From an uncultured Lachnospiraceae bacterium (lineage in GTDB: Bacteria > Bacillota > Clostridia > Lachnospirales > Lachnospiraceae): a DNA stretch of 38,668 bases. The notes under the pieces are model-generated. The model did not search any database, had not been told where the DNA came from, and worked only from the letters and a program-made list of their open reading frames with translations. The DNA lies in NCBI GenBank assembly GCA_948688495.1, contig CAPQSW010000033.1:1-38668 (forward strand), read 5' to 3'. Shown one piece after another: positions 8,221-14,619 of the stretch (positions are counted from its first letter, which is position 1; the number at the start of each line of letters is the position of its first letter). The position numbers were made by a program, and so were the translations under genes.

Positions 8221-8262
8221 TCCCCTGTCCCTAAAATAAATCACGGAAAGGAGCATTGATTT

Positions 8263-8523
8263 ATGAATTATGTGTACCCGGCTGTTTTCTATGAGGAAGA
8301 TGGTAAAATATCCGTCATTTTTCCCGATTTAGGAAACCTCGCAACTTTCGGGGATAATGTGGCGGACGCTATGCACATGGCGGGGGATGCCTGTGGCCTA
8401 TATCTGTTTACTGCCCTACGTGACGGTGAACCCCTCCCGGCTCCCAGTCCATTAAATGAAATCAATCCTGCAGCCATCCTGAAAGAACTAGCAGCAGCCC
8501 AAAACAGAATATGCTTTACCTGA
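8263..8523 (+). CDS. hicB: HicB-family antitoxin, short form
   Basis: The 86-residue protein starts YVYPAVFYEEDGKISVIFPD, the HicB partial RNase H-like fold. It continues ALRDGEPLPAPSPLNEI, typical of HicB antitoxins. In full-length relatives the Pro-Ser-Pro segment is followed by a conserved strand and usually a DNA-binding C-terminus. Here the sequence diverges and stops about 20 residues later. It may be truncated, or it may be one of the short solitary HicB proteins. AAGGAG precedes the ATG. The toxin partner upstream is only a tail fragment, so any antitoxin role is probably lost. Confidence 0.7.
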   Translation: MNYVYPAVFYEEDGKISVIFPDLGNLATFGDNVADAMHMAGDACGLYLFTALRDGEPLPAPSPLNEINPAAILKELAAAQNRICFT

Positions 8524-8602
8524 TAAGAACACCGCCCCGACACCCGCATTTTATATGCTGCCAGTACCCGATAAGTTCCTGCCCCGCAAACGCTGTTTAT
8601 TC

Positions 8603-8631
8603 TTGACAAATTTTTGTCAAAGTTATATATT
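8603..8631 (+). promoter_or_regulatory. crt promoter with 18-bp palindrome over the -35 box
   Basis: TTGACA (8603-8608), a 17-base spacer and TATATT (8626-8631) form a near-consensus housekeeping promoter, 44 bp before the crt start. TTGACAA-ATTT-TTGTCAA (8603-8620) is a perfect 7-4-7 palindrome covering the -35 box, the shape of a dimeric repressor operator. Rex (NADH-sensing) sites in Clostridia have the same 18-bp 7-4-7 geometry but differ at the fourth and fifth bases. Rex control is only a hypothesis. Confidence 0.75.
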
Positions 8632-8674
8632 TAAGACAGTTACAAATACATATACTTTTAGGAGGTTTCTACAC

Positions 8675-9469
8675 ATGAATAACTTAAAATTAGACGTAGC
8701 TGATCAGATTGCTGTCCTCACCATCAGCAGGCCCGGCGCATTAAACGCACTCAACAGCGAAACATTGGACGAGCTGAATACGGTATTGAGCGAAATCGAA
8801 GCAAGGGACGATGTTAAGGTTGTCATCTTAACCGGCGGTCCGGATAAGAAAGATAATGCTTTTAAGTCCTTCGTAGCCGGCGCCGATATTGCTGAGATGG
8901 TTAATTTCTCTGCCGCAGAAGCACGTGCATTTGGCATGAGGGCTGCAGAGCCGTTCTTTAAGCTGATGAACATGCGCCAGGTTACTATTGCTGCTGTCAA
9001 TGGGTTTGCATTGGGCGGCGGATGTGAGATCGCTATGGCATGTGATATCCGTATAGCGTCTGACAACGCTACTTTCGCACAGCCTGAGACAGGACTTGGT
9101 ATAATCCCGGGATTTGGCGGAACACAGAGACTTGCCCGCCTGGTAGGCATGGGACGTGCCAAAGAGCTCATTTTCACTTGCGACAACATTGACGCTGCAG
9201 AGGCATACCGCATCGGTCTTGTGAATAAAGTAGTTGCCAAAGAAGAACTGATGGATACCGCTAAGAAGACGGCTTCTAAGATTATTTCCAAGGGAAGCTA
9301 CGCTGTTTCCATCGCAAAGGCTGCGATTAACAACGGCTACGATATGGACATCAAGAATGCAGTAGAGATGGAAGCGAACCTGTTCGGCATCACCTGCTCT
9401 ACACACGACAAGACAGAAGGTATGACTGCTTTCTTAGAGAGACGTGCTGCTGATTTGACGGATTTTTAA
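8675..9469 (+). CDS. crt: Enoyl-CoA hydratase / 3-hydroxybutyryl-CoA dehydratase (crotonase)
   Basis: The 264-residue crotonase-fold enzyme is closest to clostridial Crt, which dehydrates 3-hydroxybutyryl-CoA to crotonyl-CoA in butyrate formation. The two catalytic glutamates are Glu118 (GGGCEIAMACD) and Glu138 (FAQPETGLGIIPGFGGTQ). The oxyanion-hole segment is FVAGADI (67-73). The start at 8675 is set by TAGGAGG eight bases upstream. A longer open frame back to 8555 has no ribosome site and would run through the promoter. The usual partners (bcd, etfAB, hbd, thl) are absent, and the gene has its own promoter and terminator. The exact physiological substrate is therefore inferred. Confidence 0.92.
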   Translation: MNNLKLDVADQIAVLTISRPGALNALNSETLDELNTVLSEIEARDDVKVVILTGGPDKKDNAFKSFVAGADIAEMVNFSAAEARAFGMRAAEPFFKLMNMRQVTIAAVNGFALGGGCEIAMACDIRIASDNATFAQPETGLGIIPGFGGTQRLARLVGMGRAKELIFTCDNIDAAEAYRIGLVNKVVAKEELMDTAKKTASKIISKGSYAVSIAKAAINNGYDMDIKNAVEMEANLFGITCSTHDKTEGMTAFLERRAADLTDF

Positions 9470-9485
9470 TTTGTTATTAGTCACG

Positions 9486-9535
9486 AAAGGCTGTTGTCAG
9501 ATAGGATTCCTATCTGACAACAGCCTTTCTTCTCT
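9486..9535 (+). terminator. Strong rho-independent terminator of crt
   Basis: A perfect 20-bp stem (9486-9505 with 9509-9528) closes a 3-base ATT loop and is followed by CTTCTCTT. It lies 17 bp past the crt stop. A second imperfect stem-loop (9534-9580, CTCTTAT...ATAAGAG) follows and has no clear T tract on either strand. Confidence 0.9.
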
Positions 9536-9589
9536 TATAGGAAAGTAGTCGCAGAGCAACTATTTCCTAATAAGAGAAAAAACAATTTT

Positions 9590-10061
9590 ACAGCAAGCGT
9601 TCGTATAATCTCTTTTCCTTCTTCTCCTAACTTGGTAAAAGCATCTTTTACACGCACACGTTTCTTATTTACCCACTCAATCGGAGCCGGTAATGACGAT
9701 GGATTAAATAAATAAATTCCTGGCATAAGTACAAATTTGCTTCCTCTTTAAACCTTAACAACGTCTCTATTGGTAATGTAGAATGTACTGGCATTCCTTT
9801 TTCCCATGCATTGCCAATTTCAATCACTATAGAGCCATCTTCTGCTAATGCATCACGAAATAATGGAGCTAAATTTGAAAACCATTGAAGATATTCTTCC
9901 CCCGTCATATTTCCATAACGTTTTGCCCTGTTCAGTGGGAACAGCGGAGAAGTAAAAATCAAATTTGATTTGATTCCTCGCTGCATATGCTCCTTAAAAA
10001 CCTTTTCACAGTCTCACAGATACATTGCTCCTCTGTCTGTTTTATAAAATAGATTCTCCAT
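9590..10061 (-). pseudogene. Broken DNA (N4/N6) methyltransferase gene
   Basis: From an ATG at 10061 the minus strand reads MENLFYKTDRGAMYL, then TGA (10016-10014). It continues in the same frame with DCEKVFKEHMQRG...NLIFTSPLFPLNRAKRYGN. This matches the start of N4/N6 site-specific DNA methyltransferases, where a Gly-Asp-Cys usually replaces the stop. Catalytic motif IV TSPP is TSPL here. After LCQEFI (near 9713) a 1-base loss in an A/T run shifts the frame. Homology resumes as NPSSLPAPIEWVNKKRVRVKDAFTK, then fades near 9620. I see a nonsense codon, a frameshift, a mutated catalytic motif and a lost 3' end. The gene is dead. No partner restriction gene is visible. Confidence 0.85.
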
Positions 10062-10287
10062 ATAGTATTTTATCCTCTATCATTCGTTTTCATCAAATTA
10101 AATAACAAAGATTATATGAAATGCCACATTGCAGATACCGCAGGAAATATTTGTGAGAAAATATGCTTCATGATACGCCGTATGGCATAACGAAATGCCC
10201 CAGAGGGGATACTTTTCGTTATTATCATAGCATGCTTTGATGCAAATTGCAAATATTATCCTATCTCTGCCTAAGCCATGTATAGCT
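10062..10287. other. AT-rich intergenic stretch with one weak stem-loop
   Basis: No gene is visible. AACGAAA (10189-10195) pairs with TTTCGTT (10214-10220), with an inner CCCC/GGGG. It could help end transcription from rarA, but there is no T tract on the minus strand. Confidence 0.4.
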
Positions 10288-11613
10288 TTAATGATTCTTC
10301 CCACACTTCCACCGAACAATCTCCTCCAACCTCTCTTTCACCTGCTTTTCCTCTCCCTGTTCCGTGGGCTGGTAGTACCGTCTGCCTGCCAGTGCATCCG
10401 GCAAACACTGCATCCTCGACAATTTCTCCTCCGTATCATGGGCATAGATATATCCTTTTCCATAATCAAACTCCTTCATCAGATTGGTGGGCGCATTGCA
10501 AATCTGCAAAGGCACCGGTTCCGCCGGGGATTCCCTTATGTCTTTTTTGCATGCCTCACACGTCATATAGAGTGCATTGGATTTTGGCGCCATGGAAAGA
10601 TAGACTACTGCATGGGTAAGATGCACATCGCACTCCGGCATGCCCAGGAAATGACATGCCTGATAGACAGCAACTGCTACCTGCAGTGCACCAGGGTCCG
10701 CCATCCCAACATCCTCACTGGCAAACCGCACCAGCCGCCTTGCGATATAGAGCGGATCTTCCCCGCCGTCCAGCATCCGGCACATCCAGTACACCGCCGC
10801 ATCCGGATCACTGTTGCGCATGGATTTATGCAATGCGGAAATAAGGTTGTAATGCTCCTCACCATTCTTATCGTACAGCAGGGAACGCCTGTCCATGCAT
10901 TGCGTCAATATCTCCTCGTCCACGCAAAGAACTGCTTCCTCATTCATCCTTCCATTAAATACCGCCATTTCCAGCGTATTCAATGCCGTTCTCGCATCAC
11001 CGTTGGCAAAGCGGGCAATCGCAGACAAATGCGTATCTTCAATAGAAATCTGCATATTACCAAGCCCCCGCGGACTCTTTAATGCATGGACCAAAAGTTC
11101 CTTTAAATCATCCTCACCCAACGCCTTTAAGATAAATACTTTGCAGCGGGATAACAACGCGGAATTAATTTCAAAGGAAGGATTCTCCGTAGTTGCCCCC
11201 ACTAAAATAATGCTGCCCTTTTCCACAAAGGGCAGGAAGGCGTCCTGCTGCGCCTTATTAAAACGGTGAATCTCATCTGCGAACAACAGGGTGCGGATTC
11301 CAATTTTTCGATTCTCCTCCGCCCGTGCCATAACTTCTTTAATATCCTTAATGCTGCTGTTAACTGCACTGTATTCCACAAACTCTGCCCTGGTCTGTTT
11401 TGCTATGATCCTTGCCAATGTAGTCTTTCCCACCCCTGGCGGTCCCCAGAATATCATGGAAGAAATCTGATCCTCCTCAATCAAACGCCGCAAAATCTTC
11501 CCTTCCCCAATCAGATGTTTCTGTCCCACATATTCTTTCAGGTTATTTGGTCTCAGACGGCTTGCAAGAGGCGCCGTTTTTTCTCTGTTATCAAACAGGC
11601 TTAATTGTTCCAT
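10288..11613 (-). CDS. rarA: Replication-associated recombination protein A, RarA/MgsA family (copy 1)
   Basis: The 441-residue clamp-loader-like AAA+ ATPase acts at stalled replication forks. It opens with EQLSLFDNR, continues with PLASRLRP, and has Walker A GPPGVGKTT (57-65) and Walker B FADEIHRFNK. Sensor and arginine-finger residues sit in GATTENPSF...LLSRCKVF. The C-terminal part has the MgsA features SDPDAAVYWMCRML and ASEDVGMADP and the tetramerisation region ending in CLPDALAGRRYY. The start follows AAGGAAGGAG. A second, divergent full-length paralogue lies 20 kb away (31869-33197). It has its own promoter and appears monocistronic. Confidence 0.95.
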   Translation of the reverse strand: MEQLSLFDNREKTAPLASRLRPNNLKEYVGQKHLIGEGKILRRLIEEDQISSMIFWGPPGVGKTTLARIIAKQTRAEFVEYSAVNSSIKDIKEVMARAEENRKIGIRTLLFADEIHRFNKAQQDAFLPFVEKGSIILVGATTENPSFEINSALLSRCKVFILKALGEDDLKELLVHALKSPRGLGNMQISIEDTHLSAIARFANGDARTALNTLEMAVFNGRMNEEAVLCVDEEILTQCMDRRSLLYDKNGEEHYNLISALHKSMRNSDPDAAVYWMCRMLDGGEDPLYIARRLVRFASEDVGMADPGALQVAVAVYQACHFLGMPECDVHLTHAVVYLSMAPKSNALYMTCEACKKDIRESPAEPVPLQICNAPTNLMKEFDYGKGYIYAHDTEEKLSRMQCLPDALAGRRYYQPTEQGEEKQVKERLEEIVRWKCGKNH

Positions 11614-11669
11614 ATCTCTCCTTCCTTCCTATCCTTTGATATTTATAATCCAATTTTCCCTTATCAGTC

Positions 11670-11698
11670 ATCTTAGCATATTTATTATGTAGTCACAA
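11670..11698 (-). promoter_or_regulatory. rarA (copy 1) promoter
   Basis: On the minus strand, TTGTGA (11698-11693), a 17-base spacer and TAAGAT (11675-11670) lie about 57 bp before the rarA start. Confidence 0.6.
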
Positions 11699-11750
11699 CC
11701 GATTATAACTGCCGTTAGGAACTTACCCAATCCAAAATCGAAATGCAAGC

Positions 11751-11779
11751 TTGAAATAAAACAGAACACTTTATATAAT
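11751..11779 (+). promoter_or_regulatory. Promoter of the FadR-family regulator
   Basis: TTGAAA (11751-11756), exactly 17 bases, then TATAAT (11774-11779), 40 bp upstream of the start codon. The short dyad TAAC-TGCC-GTTA at 11706-11717 lies upstream of the -35 box. It is too weak to call an operator. Confidence 0.75.
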
Positions 11780-11819
11780 AAACATATATATCTTCCAACA
11801 AAATACAAGGAGCATTCAT

Positions 11820-12527
11820 ATGGAATTTCAAAAAATCAGCTCCCCTTCCTTAAGGGAACTGTTTGTAGAACAATTAGAACACATGATTCTGTCCGGCAAG
11901 CTCGCCATAGGCGAAAAGCTTCCGCCGGAACGCCAGCTCGCAGAGGCGATGCAGGTCAGCCGCTCTGTGGTAAATGGAGGCATCTCCGATTTGGAAAAGA
12001 AAGGCTTCCTGGTCGTAAGGCCCCGCAGCGGTACCTATGTTGCTGACTACCGCAGAAACGGCACTGCTGACACCCTCCTCGCTATTATGAACTATAACGG
12101 CGGCCGGCTTAGGGCAGAAGAAATCCGCTCCATTCTGGAAGTGCGGATTGCACTGGACACTTTGGCGGCAGAACTCTGCCAAACGCATATCACTGACAAT
12201 GAAATTGAGATCCTGGCAGAAATAATTGAGGAACTTAAAAATGCCCCCACGATTGAAGATGCCGTGGAGGCCGCTTATAAATTCCAGCATGAGTTTGCCA
12301 TATTTTCAGGAAACACACTGATTCCCCTCATTTTCTGTTCCTTTAAAGTAGCAATTACTTCCCTTTGGGAACGCTTCTGTCTGCTATACGGAATCGAGGC
12401 ATTATATGAAAATAATTATCAGCTCTTTACCTACATTAAAAACCGTGATTCAAAGGGTGCAGCTGACTGGATTCAGAAATCTGTCCAGGAAAGCATTGAT
12501 GGCAGCCGAAAAATATATTATGATTAA
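11820..12527 (+). CDS. GntR-family transcriptional regulator, FadR subfamily
   Basis: The 235-residue protein has an N-terminal winged helix (IGEKLPPERQLAEAMQVSRSVV, then LEKKGFLVVRPRSGTYV). A C-terminal all-helical FCD effector domain covers about 90-225, with an EVRIALDTLAAELC start. FCD regulators usually bind small carboxylic acids, often through a bound metal. The ligand cannot be told here. The ATG follows AAGGAG. The gene is single, has a clear promoter and converges on the diguanylate cyclase, with overlapping stop codons (12524-12527). No catabolic operon adjoins it, so its target is unknown. Confidence 0.9.
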   Translation: MEFQKISSPSLRELFVEQLEHMILSGKLAIGEKLPPERQLAEAMQVSRSVVNGGISDLEKKGFLVVRPRSGTYVADYRRNGTADTLLAIMNYNGGRLRAEEIRSILEVRIALDTLAAELCQTHITDNEIEILAEIIEELKNAPTIEDAVEAAYKFQHEFAIFSGNTLIPLIFCSFKVAITSLWERFCLLYGIEALYENNYQLFTYIKNRDSKGAADWIQKSVQESIDGSRKIYYD

Positions 12528-14164
12528 AGACCGCCCTTTGCCACTTTCTGCTGCCTCTTATATTCCTGCTTCCGCTCATACATCATGGCGTCGGCACGTT
12601 TCATCGTACTATAGAGATTGGAGTCCTCGTTCGGCAGATAGACCGCATATCCCATAGCCATACTAAACTTAACCACAAATTCTTTATTTCCCTGCTCACG
12701 GATTAATTTCTCCAGCAAGCTCAGTTTTTCATTTATCTTTTTCGCGGAAACATCGGCAGACCAGGCGCAAAATTCATCCCCGCCAATACGGTAACATCTG
12801 TCATTATCCGTAAACGCCTTTTTCAAAACCTCTGCCGCCATCATAATGTATTTATCGCCATAATCATGTCCATAAGTATCATTGCACTTTTTGAGGTCAT
12901 TCAAGTCAAACATATAGATCACCGTAGGCTGAATAATCTCATTCCTGGTTATTTCATCCGTTATTACACGCCCCTGCAAATCTTCCTCAAAAGCAGTGCG
13001 GTTGTAAAGTCCTGTCAGCTCATCCGTAAACGCAAGTTTGAGGTAAATCTCGCTTTCCCGCGCCTGCTCCATCATCTTCCTGGATTTGCTCACATTCTCT
13101 ATTCCCATCACAACTATATAAATTAAAAAACCAAGACTGCCAAGCGGCGTACTCAAATTGCTGAATCGGTAAATTGCAAGCTCAAGCACGGTACTCACCA
13201 ATATCCCTATCACACAGATAATGTTGAGTTTATTCTGCCTGGAAAATCTGTTCACAACGACTTCATGGATGCTCATTGCCACAATAACTACCACAAACAG
13301 CAACAGGCAGATATGGGTCAGAAACAATGTCTCACGCAAGTCAAACAATCCCGTTATCTGCAGAAAAATCCGTACGATAATAACCGCACAATTGATATAA
13401 CAGCATATGCTCCACAGCTTATTTCCGCCATTACGGTATATCTGCCGCAAATACATCACAAATGGAATCGGCATAATCATCAGCATCAGATGCGACACAA
13501 ACACAATCACCATATTGCATGGAAAGAATAAATCCAAAACCTGTGTCTCGCAGATAGACCAGATTCCAAGCATCGTGGCAAATATGGCAAACTGCATGAT
13601 TGTCTCCGCAACCTCTCCCTTCCCTACCACAAAGGAGCCATAGAAAAGCATAACAACACCTGCCAGGGCAATCATCCCAGCCAGAATCAGGCGGAAAATT
13701 CGTTCTATTAGTATTTTATGCTCCACATCCTGATACGTCCCATAGAAAAAATCATCCATTGGCTTGCTGTCACTGTAAGCTGGAACCACCCGAAATACAA
13801 TCTCTTTGCCGGCATCGGTCGCGGTAAGTGATATAACATTCCAACAGAAACCCGTCGTCTTGATAACACTGTCCTCAGATGGTTTCAATTCATATATGGT
13901 TTTTCCCCCAATCTGAACCTGAAGATACATATGTACCGTATTGTAAATAATAACCTTATCATCCGTGCCTTCACTGGGCAGTGTTGTCCTATAACAATAA
14001 CTATCCCCTTCCTTTTCCATATCCATCTCATCATTCCATGTGATAACCTCACTGCCGCCTGTCCACGTAAAGATATTGCTCTGATAGGAGGCAGACGCAA
14101 ACACTGCGTAAAGAACTCCAATTATCAGAACTGTAAAATAAATTCCTGTAATACGTTTATCCAT
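12524..14164 (-). CDS. Membrane diguanylate cyclase (7TM-type sensor + GGDEF)
   Basis: The 546-residue protein has a first membrane segment at about 7-24 and an extracytoplasmic beta-rich sensor at about 30-150. About seven membrane segments follow (155-355), then a GGDEF domain with DELTGLYNR and the intact active site RIGGDEF (461-465). It should make cyclic di-GMP from two GTP in response to an external signal, in the manner of 7TMR-DISM receptors. The inhibitory RxxD site, expected five residues before GGDEF, reads TDND, so product feedback is probably lost. I chose the ATG at 14164 because AGGAAGTG lies six bases upstream. A GTG three codons earlier overlaps that ribosome site. It converges on the FadR-type gene. 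Confidence 0.92.
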   Translation of the reverse strand: MDKRITGIYFTVLIIGVLYAVFASASYQSNIFTWTGGSEVITWNDEMDMEKEGDSYCYRTTLPSEGTDDKVIIYNTVHMYLQVQIGGKTIYELKPSEDSVIKTTGFCWNVISLTATDAGKEIVFRVVPAYSDSKPMDDFFYGTYQDVEHKILIERIFRLILAGMIALAGVVMLFYGSFVVGKGEVAETIMQFAIFATMLGIWSICETQVLDLFFPCNMVIVFVSHLMLMIMPIPFVMYLRQIYRNGGNKLWSICCYINCAVIIVRIFLQITGLFDLRETLFLTHICLLLFVVVIVAMSIHEVVVNRFSRQNKLNIICVIGILVSTVLELAIYRFSNLSTPLGSLGFLIYIVVMGIENVSKSRKMMEQARESEIYLKLAFTDELTGLYNRTAFEEDLQGRVITDEITRNEIIQPTVIYMFDLNDLKKCNDTYGHDYGDKYIMMAAEVLKKAFTDNDRCYRIGGDEFCAWSADVSAKKINEKLSLLEKLIREQGNKEFVVKFSMAMGYAVYLPNEDSNLYSTMKRADAMMYERKQEYKRQQKVAKGGL

Positions 14165-14257
14165 AAGTATCACTTCCTATCGATATGGTAACCTCATGAT
14201 TCAAGACATATTATACCATTTCGTCACAATATGAGCAAATTATTTCTTTGAGATTAA

Positions 14258-14289
14258 TTAAGGAGATTAGCACGCGCTAATCTCCTTAA
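14258..14289 (-). terminator. Terminator hairpin containing the last codons of hypA
   Basis: TTAAGGAGATTAGC (14258-14271) pairs perfectly with GCTAATCTCCTTAA (14276-14289) around a 4-base loop. The hypA stop codon (14269-14267) and its last codons are inside the stem. The tail TTAATTAATCT (starting within the hairpin's 3' arm) is T-rich but interrupted. It marks the end of the hypB-to-hypA operon. Confidence 0.7.
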
Positions 14290-14614
14290 TCTGAAATTCA
14301 TTCCCCTGTTGCAGATAGGTATTGTCACTCCTGCAATATGGACATATCTTTCCATGTTCTATCGTCCCATATACCCTTCTGCAACTCTCGCAATATGTAA
14401 CCGCAGGAATTGTTTCTACTTTCAACACAGCATCTTTCAATATCTCACTGCGTTTTTTCACTGCCCATTTCCAACAATTCTGTAGATAGGATTCGATAAC
14501 GCCGGACACTTCCCCCAACTCCAGTGTCACAGATTCCACTTCTGTCAGTTCATTTTCTGTGGCAATTTCCTCCACAATTTTAATAACATGAAACACTACT
14601 CCAAGTTCGTGCAT
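14267..14614 (-). CDS. hypA: Nickel metallochaperone HypA
   Basis: The 115-residue protein delivers nickel, with HypB, to [NiFe]-hydrogenase or sometimes urease. The nickel site needs the free N-terminal Met-His, which argues for the ATG at 14614 (MHELGVV) and not the one two codons upstream at 14620. The zinc site is Cys75-x2-Cys78 and Cys91-x2-Cys94. It starts only a few bases beyond the stop of the upstream flavoprotein gene (TAATG junction at 14620). It is the last gene of the operon. No hydrogenase, urease or CO dehydrogenase gene is in the window, so its client is unknown. Confidence 0.93.
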   Translation of the reverse strand: MHELGVVFHVIKIVEEIATENELTEVESVTLELGEVSGVIESYLQNCWKWAVKKRSEILKDAVLKVETIPAVTYCESCRRVYGTIEHGKICPYCRSDNTYLQQGNEFQIKEISAC

Positions 14615-14619
14615 GATCA

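Noticed and set aside
9534..9726. 63-codon minus-strand frame called as a separate gene
   Set aside because: Its N-terminal half is the frameshifted continuation of the methyltransferase pseudogene. The rest has no similarity I can see.
10014..10016. In-frame TGA in the methyltransferase as a selenocysteine codon
   Set aside because: The family has Gly here, no SECIS-like hairpin follows, and the same gene has a frameshift and a mutated catalytic motif. It is a nonsense codon.
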